NCBI RefSeq assembly: GCF_002994045.1
Contig: NZ_MQUC01000003.1
Span: 1,898,501-1,962,500, forward strand
DNA from: Nonlabens agnitus
GTDB lineage: Bacteria > Bacteroidota > Bacteroidia > Flavobacteriales > Flavobacteriaceae
DNA: 64,000 nucleotides
Direction: 5' to 3'
Shown here in pieces: positions 1-9,429 of the stretch; the first letter of the stretch is position 1; every line of letters starts with the position of its first letter. A program made the translations under genes and the position numbers. Under the pieces are notes generated by a model. The model was not told where the DNA came from. It saw only the letters and a program-made list of their open reading frames with translations, and ran no database searches.

Positions 1-1922
1 AACAACAATCCCACTTTAAGGCAGTTTACGCCTACAACATTAGCAGTAAAAATATCATTCAAATCACAGACCCCTTGGCAGATGCTATCACGCCAGTCTG
101 GGACGAGTCCGGTAAATACTTATTCACGCTTGCAAGTACCAATTACGGCTTAAATTCGGGATGGCTGGATATGAGCTCTTTCGATCCATCCACCACACGT
201 TCCCTTTACGCCATCGTACTTTCCAGCGATGGGAAGGCACCCAACCTACCAGAATCTGATGAAGAAACCATAGAAGGTGTCGTTGAGGAGAAAAAGAAAG
301 AGAAAAAAGAACGCGAGAAAAAAGGATTTGACGCTGCCACAGATGAGCCTGCCAAAATAAATGTCGTTATCGACGAGAACGGCATATTTGATCGTATCGT
401 GGCTATGAGCCTGCCCGATAGAAACTATATCGCTCTTGCGAAAGCGGAACAAGGAAATGTCTTTGTCATGGAACAAATCCAAAATACAGACGGATTCAAG
501 CTGCATTTATATGATACCAAAAAGCAGGAAGCCACCGAATTCACCACTGGAATTCAAGGATTGCAGACCAGTTATGATGGTAAGCACGTTCTAATAAATC
601 ATGGGAACAGCTATTCCATAAACGCCACTAAGGCACCCATCAAGTCAGGAGATGGCAAAATTGACACCAATGTCAAAGTAAAGATTGATCCACGAGCAGA
701 GTACAGGCAAATCTTTAAAGAAGGATGGCGATACATGCGTGATTTTCTGTATGTAGATAACGTGCACGGTGCCCCATGGGATGATATTTATAAATGGTAC
801 TCGCCATGGATCAAAGATGTAAGACACCGTACCGATTTGAACTATGTGGTAGATATCATGAGTGGTGAAGTTGCGATAGGACATTCCTACGTTTCTGGTG
901 GTGACCTTCCAGATACCAAAAGAATACCAGTAGGTCTTCTAGGCGCAGACTTAGAAGTTCAAAACAATCGGTACAGAATTTCAAAAATTTACAACGGTGA
1001 GCGATGGAACCCTGATATGCAAAGCCCGTTGGGCCTACCGGGAATCAATGTCAAAGAAGGAAGTTATTTGATCTCCATCAATGGTAAAGAACTCACCGCA
1101 GACCTCAATCCTTACCAATTACTGGAACAAACCGCTGGTCGTGAGATTATGATAGAGGTAAGTGACAACGCCAACGGTACTGCCAGCAAGCGAGTCCTTG
1201 TTAAACCCATTTCCAGTGATCGTGGCTTGCGCTATATCGATTGGGTAGAAGGCAACCGCAGGAAAGTCGATGAATTATCAGGCGGCAAGCTGGCCTACGT
1301 TTACATTCCCAATACCAGTCAACCTGGATTCACCTCTTTCAACAGGTACCTCTTCAGCCAGCAGGATAAAAAAGGGATCGTTTTGGACGAGCGCAACAAT
1401 GGCGGCGGTAGCGCGGCAGATTATATGATCGATATCCTTAAGAGAGAGCCTTTCGGGTATTTCAATAGCAAGGCAAATGACAATAGACCGTGGACCACAC
1501 CCATGGCTGGTATTTTTGGTCCAAAGGTCATGATCATCAATGAGCGTGCAGGCTCTGGCGGCGACCTACTGCCCTATATGTTCAAACAGCAAAACCTGGG
1601 ACCGCTAGTGGGCACTAGGACTTGGGGCGGCCTGGTCGGGACGTGGGACACGCCGCCATTTATCGATGGTGGTAGAATGGTGGCGCCACGCGGTGGCTTT
1701 TACGACCTCAATGGTGAATGGGCTGTTGAAGGCGAAGGCGTTGCACCAGACATCGAGGTCACTCAAAAACCTATCCTAACGTCCCAAGGTCAAGACCCAC
1801 AATTGGAACGCGCCGTTGAGGAAGCCTTGAAGCTACTGCCATCTCAGGAGTTCAAATTTAAGCCAGAGCCTGCTGCTCCGGTGAGATGGAAACGCCCTGA
1901 AGGCTACGACAAGGACAATTAA
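1..1922 (+). CDS. Tricorn-like S41 family peptidase, C-terminal part (5' truncated by window)
   Basis: The reading frame is open from base 3, so the gene begins upstream of the window and only about 639 C-terminal residues are seen. The first part looks like beta-propeller sequence. It is followed by a helical stretch with a GHSY motif near position 880, which corresponds to the conserved His region of tricorn proteases, then a PDZ-like segment, then the S41 core with the nucleophile motif AGSGGD near position 1550. Known tricorn homologues degrade peptides; the cellular location here cannot be judged because the N-terminus is missing. A charged Glu/Lys-rich linker lies near position 290. A degenerate copy of the genome palindrome lies at 431-446 and reads ALAKA. 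Family assignment is good; substrate is unknown. Confidence 0.88.
   Translation, partial: QQSHFKAVYAYNISSKNIIQITDPLADAITPVWDESGKYLFTLASTNYGLNSGWLDMSSFDPSTTRSLYAIVLSSDGKAPNLPESDEETIEGVVEEKKKEKKEREKKGFDAATDEPAKINVVIDENGIFDRIVAMSLPDRNYIALAKAEQGNVFVMEQIQNTDGFKLHLYDTKKQEATEFTTGIQGLQTSYDGKHVLINHGNSYSINATKAPIKSGDGKIDTNVKVKIDPRAEYRQIFKEGWRYMRDFLYVDNVHGAPWDDIYKWYSPWIKDVRHRTDLNYVVDIMSGEVAIGHSYVSGGDLPDTKRIPVGLLGADLEVQNNRYRISKIYNGERWNPDMQSPLGLPGINVKEGSYLISINGKELTADLNPYQLLEQTAGREIMIEVSDNANGTASKRVLVKPISSDRGLRYIDWVEGNRRKVDELSGGKLAYVYIPNTSQPGFTSFNRYLFSQQDKKGIVLDERNNGGGSAADYMIDILKREPFGYFNSKANDNRPWTTPMAGIFGPKVMIINERAGSGGDLLPYMFKQQNLGPLVGTRTWGGLVGTWDTPPFIDGGRMVAPRGGFYDLNGEWAVEGEGVAPDIEVTQKPILTSQGQDPQLERAVEEALKLLPSQEFKFKPEPAAPVRWKRPEGYDKDN
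431..446. repeat. Degenerate copy of 16-bp palindrome, in CDS
   Basis: Two mismatches to CGCTTTCGCGAAAGCG. It lies inside the tricorn-like gene in the frame that encodes ALAKA. Confidence 0.45.
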
Positions 1923-1966
1923 CATTTCACAAAAATCCTGTTATGGATAAAGGTTTAAAAGGTTTT

Positions 1967-1982
1967 CGCTTTCGCGAAAGCA
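1967..1982. repeat. 16-bp palindrome copy, intergenic
   Basis: CGCTTTCGCGAAAGCA, one mismatch at the last base. It sits between two convergent genes ending at 1922 and 2016. Confidence 0.85.
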
Positions 1983-2015
1983 AAACTAAATTACTGCATA
2001 GGAAAGTTGTTGTGA

Positions 2016-3248
2016 CTAAAATTTTGTCTTAGGCTCGTATACGTAGTCTTCTAAATATTCAAACCTAGGTGTCAATTTCCCATCATGGGTTGTCATTCTA
2101 GCGCGTTCCAAGATACCGTCAGCGTCGTTATTGAAAAATGCTGGTAAGACTCGATCGATAAACATGTCACCAAAACCTTCGCTAGCATCCTTGGGCAACT
2201 CACAGGGCAAGTTGTCTACAGCCATAACCGTTATGGAGTTCTTTGTTTTAAAAGGAACTTCAGTCTCTGTAGCTGGATCATATCCATAGATGGGATTTTC
2301 AATCGTAGATGCTCGCAGCGTGCAGGCAATAGGCCCATCAATATCGCAACTTACATCTGCCACCAGTGAGATATTGAAATCTGGAGCTTTCATGTCTTCT
2401 CTGGTGAAAAAATAGGGTGCGCCGTCACCATAGAAATGACCCGTGATCAACATGTCGCCTACGGTTGCAAACTTCATGAAATCAGACTCCAGCAATTTTG
2501 GAGTATTGTAGCATTCGGTTTTTGTAGGTTTAAAGCCATCTTTTCTAGTATAGTAATCTTCTACGTCAAGCTGCGTAAAAACGATCTGATTGTTTTGAAA
2601 CTGCCCCAATTGAAGGAATTCTTTGGGTAATAGTTGTTTGATTTCCAGAATCTCTAGTATTTCCAAAATACCACCAGCGACCTTACCGCTTCCCGTGATA
2701 ACGATATTGATAGGCGGCAACTGATTCTTGATTTTATTAAGTTCTATCTTTACCTCATCAAAATCTGCCAAGTCATTCACCTTAGGCATTTCAAACAATC
2801 CATCTCGCAATCCCAATGCTCTAAAAGCATTGTAAGCGCCTACCAGTCCAGCATATTTACCAAAACCTATCAGCCTATTGTTGTTCTCATCCACAATGGT
2901 CTCGTGATCGTACAGCTCGATTTTCTTGTCTAAAATTGCCCGCAGCAAGTCTCTATTGTAGGGTTGCTTCTTTATGGTATGAGAGAAGAAAAAGTATTTC
3001 TTCCCAGCAATCAGCGCATCGATAGGCACTTCTTTAACGCCTAACAGAACGTCTGCATCGGTGACATCGGTGACTACTTCAATGCCCTTTGCCATGTAGG
3101 CGGCATCGTTGAATATTCTAATTGTAGAGGACTCTGCTACTAGTTCCGCTTTCGCGAAAGCGTCTTTAAAAACAGCCGCTTGAACAGGCGACAACACCAC
3201 TCTTCTATCTGGTGGACTCTTGCGTTCCTGAATCAATGCGAACTTCAT
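2016..3248 (-). CDS. NAD(P)-dependent dehydrogenase of the alanine/saccharopine dehydrogenase (AlaDh/PNT) type
   Basis: The 410-residue protein starts FALIQERKSPPDRRVVLSP after the Met, matching the N-terminal AlaDh/PNT domain with its Arg-Lys substrate region. A later GSGKVAGG stretch (around residue 190) is the Rossmann dinucleotide loop. Related flavobacterial proteins are often labelled saccharopine dehydrogenase (lysine-forming) or alanine dehydrogenase; the sequence does not settle the substrate. I chose the ATG at 3248 over an in-frame TTG three codons upstream because the family begins MKFALI or similar. An exact palindrome copy lies at 3147-3162 and encodes AFAKA. The gene is single, convergent with the protease gene. 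Confidence 0.8.
   Translation of the reverse strand: MKFALIQERKSPPDRRVVLSPVQAAVFKDAFAKAELVAESSTIRIFNDAAYMAKGIEVVTDVTDADVLLGVKEVPIDALIAGKKYFFFSHTIKKQPYNRDLLRAILDKKIELYDHETIVDENNNRLIGFGKYAGLVGAYNAFRALGLRDGLFEMPKVNDLADFDEVKIELNKIKNQLPPINIVITGSGKVAGGILEILEILEIKQLLPKEFLQLGQFQNNQIVFTQLDVEDYYTRKDGFKPTKTECYNTPKLLESDFMKFATVGDMLITGHFYGDGAPYFFTREDMKAPDFNISLVADVSCDIDGPIACTLRASTIENPIYGYDPATETEVPFKTKNSITVMAVDNLPCELPKDASEGFGDMFIDRVLPAFFNNDADGILERARMTTHDGKLTPRFEYLEDYVYEPKTKF
3147..3162. repeat. 16-bp palindrome copy, in CDS
   Basis: Exact CGCTTTCGCGAAAGCG inside the dehydrogenase gene, read as AFAKA on the coding strand. Confidence 0.9.
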
Positions 3249-3465
3249 AACAGACAATTTTGTATTGCCGAAAGATACTAAATGAAGCCCTGTGATGGAA
3301 ACTGGAAACTTTTAAAATACAGGTTTTATATAGGTGTAGCACGGCATGTGTGTGATAGGTGTTTTGGCATGGTTTTTACACAAAATCGTTGATATTAGGT
3401 TACTTTTGTCAACCCAAATCGAGAGATTGCTTTGGGATTGCTGATCAAATTTTGATGAGTAAAAT

Positions 3466-3861
3466 GGGGTCGACTGGTTTTGACAGCGAGACTGGGTTGA
3501 TCGTAAGCATGTAGAGCGCTGGGCCATAGCTCTTAAATCTCATGATTCATCTTTTTTAAACGGCGAGAATAACTACGCCCTAGCTGCATAATCCGAATCA
3601 TAGTAGGATAATGCCTCGGCTCACAAGGTGAGCAAGCAGGAATTCTCTCAAAGGCCTTGGTTTATGGCACTTGATTTAGAGAATTCGTAAAAATAGACCT
3701 ATCCTCATCAGGGCTTTGATGTTGAGGAGACACTTAAGCGAAGACAAGCGGTGCTTTGGTAGTTATCGACCGGTGCATTGACTGAAATTAAATGATGACT
3801 AAACATGTAGAAAGCGATGAAGTCGCTCGTTTGGACGGCGGTTCGAATCCGCCCGACTCCA
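3466..3861 (+). ncRNA. ssrA: Transfer-messenger RNA (tmRNA)
   Basis: The 5' end GGGGTCGACTGG and the 3' end GGTTCGAATCCGCCCGACTCC form the tRNA-like domain: seven acceptor pairs between 3466-3472 and 3854-3860, one of them G-U. The T arm with TTCGAATCC is intact. The tag reading frame at 3562-3591 encodes GENNYALAA followed by TAA, the usual Bacteroidota-type proteolysis tag. The CCA end is not encoded. With SmpB the RNA rescues stalled ribosomes. A strong terminator follows directly. Any protein-coding frame drawn over this region is spurious. Confidence 0.97.
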
Positions 3862-3868
3862 CAAATCA

Positions 3869-3900
3869 AAACACCATACGAAAAAGTATGGTGTTTTTTT
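3869..3900 (+). terminator. Rho-independent terminator of ssrA
   Basis: Stem ACACCATAC / GTATGGTGT with an AAAAA-containing loop, followed by a run of eight or more T. Confidence 0.9.
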
Positions 3901-3955
3901 TATTCATGAGCTTTTTACACTGGTTTGTAACTAAGCTGTATAAACATATGACAAG

Positions 3956-3987
3956 AAAAGCCCGATCATTTTGTGATCGGGCTTTTT
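3956..3987 (-). terminator. Terminator of the downstream lipoprotein gene (bidirectional)
   Basis: AAAGCCCGATCA pairs with TGATCGGGCTTT around a short loop. A/T runs on both sides allow it to work for the minus-strand gene ending at 4020 and as backup for ssrA. Confidence 0.8.
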
Positions 3988-4019
3988 AGATGAAATTGTA
4001 AATTCTTAAATATTACTGA

Positions 4020-5399
4020 TTAAGAACACTTTGAACTATGCTTGTGCCATCTGCTTTTATTCTTGCATTTTGATGGTTTTTTGTAACACTTATAGTCGTG
4101 TTTATGCCACCATCCGTAGCTGGAACAATAAGTCTTCTTTTGACACCAAGATGAGTGTTTGTGCCACCAGTCCGTGATTTTACATTCTTTGTCATCGTCA
4201 TCGTCATCATCGTCGCCGCTTACCTCGCACAATTCTCCGCCGTTTGTACTAGTTCCTTCCACTACGGTTAGATTACCGTATGTGCTACCTGGGCCTATAG
4301 CTTCATCACAGCTCGTATCAATTTTATCTTTACAAATGAAATTGAAATAGGTTTTCAATTCCTTACCAAACGAACCATCATGTGCCTTACCATAAATCTT
4401 AATGACTTCACCTGGCTTGACGTAGTCGTGAAATACATATTTATAATCCTGCGATTGTTTAATGGTAATTTTTGCGCCATGGCTACCCGTATATTTTAAA
4501 GAAAGGTAGTTCACCTTACCATCGCAGTCATTGCATTCTGGCTCTGGCTCTTCAGGAGCATCACATATAGGACCACCTAAAACGCTGTTTCCATCTACAA
4601 CTTCAAAGTCTCCAAAAGTGTCACCCACTAAAACTGCTTCATCACAATTTGTAACGACTTTAGCAACTTTACAGTGATTCACATAGATGTAGACTTTGTC
4701 TCCAAAGGATCCATCTTCTCTAGTGCCTACAATAGTAAATTGCTCTGCTGGATCTACATGAGCGTCAAAAATGACGTGTCCATTGGATTGCTTGATCTGT
4801 ACTCTAGCCGTTTTATCTCCGTTGTACTGAAATGCTAATCTATCAAGACCACCGCTACAATCAGAACAAGTCACTGGTGGATCCAAAACACCTATGTTAC
4901 CTACTGCAAGTATGGTCTCCATATCCTCCATACTAAAATGGGGTCCTACATAGTACTCACGCTGATTGACCAACTCATCAAAATCTGCTACATCACCATT
5001 ATCCATGTGAGTAAAATAAGTTTGGGAGATACCGGTAGTTCCATTAACAGGATTCAATGTTTTGGCACGAGCTCCTTCTTGACCAAATACGCCTTCATGG
5101 ATATGAACTGGATGCATCAATCCTGGCGTTGTGTTTTTGAGTTTAATGAAGGCTTCAACACCTTTTTTTCCAGCATCTCTAATCGTTATAAAACCCGATA
5201 TTCCAGGAACATCTGCCTCCTTAAGCTTATAGGTGACCCGTATTCCTTCTATTTTAGAATTTTTGGCACTTTTCATACCTAGTTCTAAGTTGGACTCCTG
5301 TACCTCAGGAGTGTTCTCAAACTCATCCAACTCTTCTGGACTACAGGCAAGCACCATTGCCAATAATCCTAAAACAAAAATTTTAGTAAAGTTTTTCAT
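4020..5399 (-). CDS. Lipoprotein with CHRD-like region, two DUF7467-like repeats and an Asp-rich plus Trp-His-Cys tail
   Basis: A lipoprotein signal peptide ends LLAMVLAC, so the 459-residue product is predicted to be membrane anchored. Residues about 50-170 contain MHPVHIHEG and resemble CHRD-type domains. Two repeats of about 105 residues follow, each starting with a Cys-x-x-Cys pair and containing a DGSFG motif; they resemble a domain I know as DUF7467. After a run of eight Asp come three short repeats with the pattern (W/R)WHKH..(W/K)C separated by Cys/Lys-rich spacers. The tail would suit metal or polyanion binding, but that is inference. The gene stands alone with its own terminator; a long upstream gap precedes it. 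Function unknown. Confidence 0.75.
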   Translation of the reverse strand: MKNFTKIFVLGLLAMVLACSPEELDEFENTPEVQESNLELGMKSAKNSKIEGIRVTYKLKEADVPGISGFITIRDAGKKGVEAFIKLKNTTPGLMHPVHIHEGVFGQEGARAKTLNPVNGTTGISQTYFTHMDNGDVADFDELVNQREYYVGPHFSMEDMETILAVGNIGVLDPPVTCSDCSGGLDRLAFQYNGDKTARVQIKQSNGHVIFDAHVDPAEQFTIVGTREDGSFGDKVYIYVNHCKVAKVVTNCDEAVLVGDTFGDFEVVDGNSVLGGPICDAPEEPEPECNDCDGKVNYLSLKYTGSHGAKITIKQSQDYKYVFHDYVKPGEVIKIYGKAHDGSFGKELKTYFNFICKDKIDTSCDEAIGPGSTYGNLTVVEGTSTNGGELCEVSGDDDDDDDDKECKITDWWHKHSSWCQKKTYCSSYGWWHKHDYKCYKKPSKCKNKSRWHKHSSKCS

Positions 5400-5865
5400 A
5401 GTATTAGTTTAGAGGAGAAAGTTAACGAGCTTTATTAAGCGTTTGATAAGAATTCTACATGAGGGAATTATATTCGACCTCTAAGAATCACATGCAGCAA
5501 ATACAAGTTATACCGATCAAATTGCCTATTTCTCAATTTTAGAAATTCACTATTAAACATTAGTGCACTTAAGATTGTAAGGTCTAACGTTCTTAGTGCT
5601 CATTGTTTGACAACAAGCACCATAAAGGTCAAATAATTAAACAGAAAAACGTTTTGGAAGAACTAATAAACACTGATAATCATTTGATTAAGTAAGATTT
5701 GTTTAATTCAAAATGATTAAGGCTATTTGAAATTTGCATTTACTAACTTATTATTATTTTAAATGCAACGAAAAGACAAGGTCTTAAGACTAGTTGACAT
5801 CCTTATATTTACACGTAGTTGAGCTACATTCCGTTAATTTAATATTGATGTTTTCTATCATCCCT
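5400..5865. other. Intergenic region of about 470 bp between divergent genes
   Basis: AT-rich spacer separating the lipoprotein gene (minus) from the sensor kinase gene (plus). It should hold both promoters. I see a TATATTTA box at 5805-5812 resembling the Bacteroidota -7 element, but no matching upstream TTG at the usual distance. No RNA gene or repeat was recognised. Confidence 0.4.
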
Positions 5866-7176
5866 ATGAATTTCACAAAACATCTCAAAACTTCTTACAC
5901 TGTTTTTACGATCACGATTACAGGTATGATCATATTGATCGCGGTAACCCTGGCATACTTTATATCGCTGCAGCAAGAAGACGCAATTCTAATTAATAAG
6001 TCAGGACGCCAACGAATGTTGAGTCAACGCATTACCAAACAAGTATTGTACAATTTGCTAGGAAATACGGAAGATTCAACACCTTACAGCAACGATATGC
6101 TACTTAAAAGCGTTCACGAATTACAAGAGGCACAACAGTTTTTATCCCAGAAAAATAAAACGAACGACCATCTCAAAAAGGTAGATTCAGTTCTTCAAAT
6201 AACAAATCTTCAAATTGAAGAAATTAGCAAAGCTGTTGATAGAATCCTAAGCGCAGATTCAAAGTTTCAATTAAAGTCTCAAGTCGCCTTAATCATTTCA
6301 ATTGAAGGTAAGTTCCTTGACCATATGGAACAAATTACCTTTTGGTTGCAGAAGGAGTCAGAAAGGAAAAATGAACTCGCCATGCTCATCTGTTATGTTC
6401 TGACTGGTATCGCACTAATTATTATTATGGCTGAATTTTTTCTCGTACTTCTTCCTGCACAACGTCACCTGCGTGATAAGAATGAAAGCTTGTCTGCCGC
6501 CAATAAGCAATTATCCGATTATGCTCAGATAACCGCACATAACTTGAGAGCACCTATTGGCAATTTGATTTTCCTCTCTAATTTCTACAAGGATACCGAT
6601 AGCGAAGAGGAAAAGTCAGAACTCTTCCAGAAATTTGATACCGTGATTCAGTATTTAGACGAAACGGTAAATGTTTTACTAACAGGAATTAAAACAAAAA
6701 CCGAAGAGCAAATTCCAACTCAAAAACTAATCTTTGAAAAGGTGTTAGGTCAAACGAAGGACTTGTTAGTCGGCGAGATATTAGACCAAAAAGCGATAAT
6801 CACTGCTAACTTTTCAGATGCTCCATTCGTAGTTTATAACAAGGTATATCTGGAAAGCATTATGCTCAACTTACTAAGCAACGCTTTAAAATACAGCGAT
6901 GCTAAGAGAACTCCAGAAATACATTTGAGAACCGAGAACGAAAAGAACGCAATTAAACTGTACGTTCAAGATAACGGACTGGGAATCGATTTGAAACGTC
7001 AAGCTCAAAGAGTATTCGGTTTACATCAGACCTTCCTCAGGAATAAAAATTCTAAAGGTATAGGACTGTTTATTGTTAAAAATCAAGTCGAATCTTTAGG
7101 CGGGTCGATCGAAGTGCATAGTATTCCAAATAAAGGATCTACATTTATTGTAACTTTCAAAAAACAAACCGCATGA
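5866..7176 (+). CDS. Membrane sensor histidine kinase with PilJ-type N-terminal sensor domain
   Basis: The 436-residue product has a transmembrane segment near residues 12-36, an extracytoplasmic region beginning NKSGRQRMLSQRITK (the motif of type IV pili methyl-accepting / nitrate-sensor-like PilJ domains), and a second membrane segment near 175-197. The kinase core follows: H-box AHNLRAP (His about residue 225), N-box NLLSNALKYSD and G boxes DNGLGI and GIGLFIV. I chose ATG 5866 because the product then starts just before the first membrane segment; 5848 is possible. The stop overlaps the response regulator start by four bases (ATGA), so the two are translationally coupled. The ligand is unknown. 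Confidence 0.9.
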   Translation: MNFTKHLKTSYTVFTITITGMIILIAVTLAYFISLQQEDAILINKSGRQRMLSQRITKQVLYNLLGNTEDSTPYSNDMLLKSVHELQEAQQFLSQKNKTNDHLKKVDSVLQITNLQIEEISKAVDRILSADSKFQLKSQVALIISIEGKFLDHMEQITFWLQKESERKNELAMLICYVLTGIALIIIMAEFFLVLLPAQRHLRDKNESLSAANKQLSDYAQITAHNLRAPIGNLIFLSNFYKDTDSEEEKSELFQKFDTVIQYLDETVNVLLTGIKTKTEEQIPTQKLIFEKVLGQTKDLLVGEILDQKAIITANFSDAPFVVYNKVYLESIMLNLLSNALKYSDAKRTPEIHLRTENEKNAIKLYVQDNGLGIDLKRQAQRVFGLHQTFLRNKNSKGIGLFIVKNQVESLGGSIEVHSIPNKGSTFIVTFKKQTA

Positions 7177-7589
7177 GTGCAAAACCTTTTATTCTAAGTT
7201 TAATTGATGACGACGAAATCTATCAATATGGTTTCAAGCGCACCGTAGAAAAATCGCGATTTGCCAAAAAAGTTTTAGTGTTCTCTGATGGAGAGCAAGC
7301 CATCAATTTTATGATTGATAACATTGCCAATGCACAAGAACTTCCTGATGTAATCTTTCTAGACATCAATATGCCCATCATGAATGGATTTGAGTTTATG
7401 GAAGAATATATAAAGCTCAAACCTAAGGTAGGTAAGAAAATTACGATTTACATGGTGTCATCTTCAATCGACCCAACTGATGTAGAACGAGCTAAATCCA
7501 TTAGCGAACTTACAGACTATATCATCAAACCTGTAAATGAGAGCATGTTGAGAGAAATTCTTCAAAAATTGGAACAAGAATACGACTAG
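7173..7589 (+). CDS. Single-domain response regulator (CheY-like)
   Basis: A 138-residue receiver domain only: acidic cluster DDD near residues 12-14, phospho-acceptor in FLDINMP near residue 65, signalling Ser in MVSSS and Lys in IIKPV near 119. No output domain is present, so it must act by protein contact or in a phosphorelay. It is coupled to the upstream kinase by an ATGA overlap. Its stop codon overlaps that of the convergent MscS gene. Confidence 0.93.
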   Translation: MSAKPFILSLIDDDEIYQYGFKRTVEKSRFAKKVLVFSDGEQAINFMIDNIANAQELPDVIFLDINMPIMNGFEFMEEYIKLKPKVGKKITIYMVSSSIDPTDVERAKSISELTDYIIKPVNESMLREILQKLEQEYD

Positions 7590-9313
7590 TCGTTTTTTAA
7601 TTCCACACGGGTTTTAGTGAGATATAAGCCATCTTCTAGATCAGCTATAAAGGCTACCAACTGTTCTCTTAGCTCACAATGTAAATCCCATGTAGTACTG
7701 GCATCTTTTCCAGAGCAAAGTGCTCGCATCTCTATGGTGTCCTCACCGGCCTCCACAACTTGAATTACTGGCTCGTGCTCACCGTCCCACAAATCGTGAT
7801 TGCGCAACAACGATTCATATTTCTCTCTGACTTTTTGGACGTCAATTCTATAGTCTGCGTGTACAATTATCGGTCGTACTTGATGCGGATTTGTCATTGA
7901 CCAATTTTCAAAAATATTGCTAATGACATGCTTTAATGGGATGACAAGTCTGCGTTGGTCCCAGGTTCTTACGACCATATAGGTGAAGCGAATATCCTCT
8001 ACATAACCCCAATCATCATTGATGATTACCGTATCACCTATTTTTGCTGGACTGGTCAACGCGATCTGTATACCAGCGATAATATTTCCCAGTGTACTTT
8101 GAGCTGCAATTCCCAGAACGACAGTCAACACACCAGCCGAAGCCAATAAAGAAATCCCAAGCTTCTCTAAAGAACGGAACTGGGAAATGATCACCGTGAT
8201 ACCTATTATAATCACGACAAAAGTCACGACGCGACGAGCAACACTTACATAAGTCAACATCTGTCTAGCCTCGCTGTTTTCCTCTGGGTTGGTGTCTCCT
8301 ATCCTATTTTCAGCAATGTAGATCATGAAGCTATCTATAAACTTCATAATAAGCCAAGTGATGGAAGATATGACCGTGATTAGCAGTAAAGAATAGAGCC
8401 AACTGGCAAAAGGACCACTAAAACTAATGAGTGAATTAAGAGTGATGTAAAAGAACAACACGGCGATTGCAAACCCAGAAGGTGTTGCCAGGTTTTTACC
8501 TACTACCTTTAACCACGCAAACCTACTCTTACGACACAATCTACGCACGATATAGGAACCCAATTTCCCGATCAAGAAGGAAAGTCCAATCAAAAGCAGC
8601 GTTCCTAAAATCTTCCATCCAGGTAAACCTAAAACACCAAATCGCGCCCATTCAGGTATCAATAACTCAAGTTGACGTGGCCCATAAATACGATACAACT
8701 CTTCTATATTTTCTACTGTATCAGCACTGATGAGCCAGAATGCACCAAAGTCTTTATACTTAACTCTTTGCAACCTTAGGGTCGCGTCGCGACCTTCCAG
8801 GTCCAGTTCGCCAAAATAAACACTACGTCTAGGGCTGCCCGCTATAGCCTTATTAGTAGCGGTCTGTATATCGATTTGCCCGTCAGGACGGTCAGATATG
8901 GAACCCCATTCAATATTGACGCGCTGGTTCATCACAAAATATAGCTTCTCTGCAAGTACGGCAGCATCCTCAATCGTCAGGTTGCTGGGCATCCTATTCA
9001 GGTTCAATGCATAAGCGGCATCCTCAAATTGCTCATCACGACATGCTTGGACAAATTCTTCCAGGGTCGCCTGCGGCGTTCGGTAATTGAATTTTGTAGG
9101 AGGCAGACCAATATTTTCATTGATTCTTGAAAGAATATAATAGGAGTCGTTATATTCCAGTATTGGATTACTACCATAATCTGCATTTACATCAACGATG
9201 GATTCTTTACTTGGCAGTTGCGATTCTTGTTGGGTGCTGTCCGCTGGAGTTTGAGAGTGGACAACACCTACATTAAAGAGCAAAAAACAATAAAGGAATC
9301 GTACAAAGTGCAT
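7586..9313 (-). CDS. MscS-family mechanosensitive ion channel
   Basis: A 575-residue protein with an N-terminal signal peptide, a periplasmic region of about 200 residues, several membrane segments and the MscS core. The pore helix region ASAGVLTVVLGIAAQSTLGNI and the following beta domain with the DTVIINDDWGYVEDI stretch are typical. It should release solutes during osmotic downshock. It is larger than E. coli MscS because of the periplasmic extension. The 3' end overlaps the response regulator gene by four bases tail to tail; it is otherwise monocistronic. Confidence 0.93.
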   Translation of the reverse strand: MHFVRFLYCFLLFNVGVVHSQTPADSTQQESQLPSKESIVDVNADYGSNPILEYNDSYYILSRINENIGLPPTKFNYRTPQATLEEFVQACRDEQFEDAAYALNLNRMPSNLTIEDAAVLAEKLYFVMNQRVNIEWGSISDRPDGQIDIQTATNKAIAGSPRRSVYFGELDLEGRDATLRLQRVKYKDFGAFWLISADTVENIEELYRIYGPRQLELLIPEWARFGVLGLPGWKILGTLLLIGLSFLIGKLGSYIVRRLCRKSRFAWLKVVGKNLATPSGFAIAVLFFYITLNSLISFSGPFASWLYSLLLITVISSITWLIMKFIDSFMIYIAENRIGDTNPEENSEARQMLTYVSVARRVVTFVVIIIGITVIISQFRSLEKLGISLLASAGVLTVVLGIAAQSTLGNIIAGIQIALTSPAKIGDTVIINDDWGYVEDIRFTYMVVRTWDQRRLVIPLKHVISNIFENWSMTNPHQVRPIIVHADYRIDVQKVREKYESLLRNHDLWDGEHEPVIQVVEAGEDTIEMRALCSGKDASTTWDLHCELREQLVAFIADLEDGLYLTKTRVELKND

Positions 9314-9416
9314 GGATAGATCGGTTTTATTTTTAAATATATTGATATGAATCCCGTCGGCTGCTCCTTTTCCATTTATTTAAGAAGACCTATGTAACAC
9401 AATGGCATTCATTTTG

Positions 9417-9424
9417 TAGCTTTG
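9417..9424 (+). promoter_or_regulatory. Candidate -7 promoter box (TAnnTTTG)
   Basis: TAGCTTTG ends six bases before the ATG at 9430. If it is the Bacteroidota sigma -7 element, the transcript would be leaderless or nearly so. No clear -33 TTG is visible. Confidence 0.4.
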
Positions 9425-9429
9425 TAGTT

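Noticed and set aside
3312..3527. Antisense open frame of 71 residues over the ssrA start
   Set aside because: It covers the tmRNA 5' end on the opposite strand, has no family likeness and no promoter; the RNA gene explains the sequence.
3792..3989. Open frame of 65 residues over the ssrA 3' end
   Set aside because: It runs through the tRNA-like domain and two terminators, so it is not a gene.
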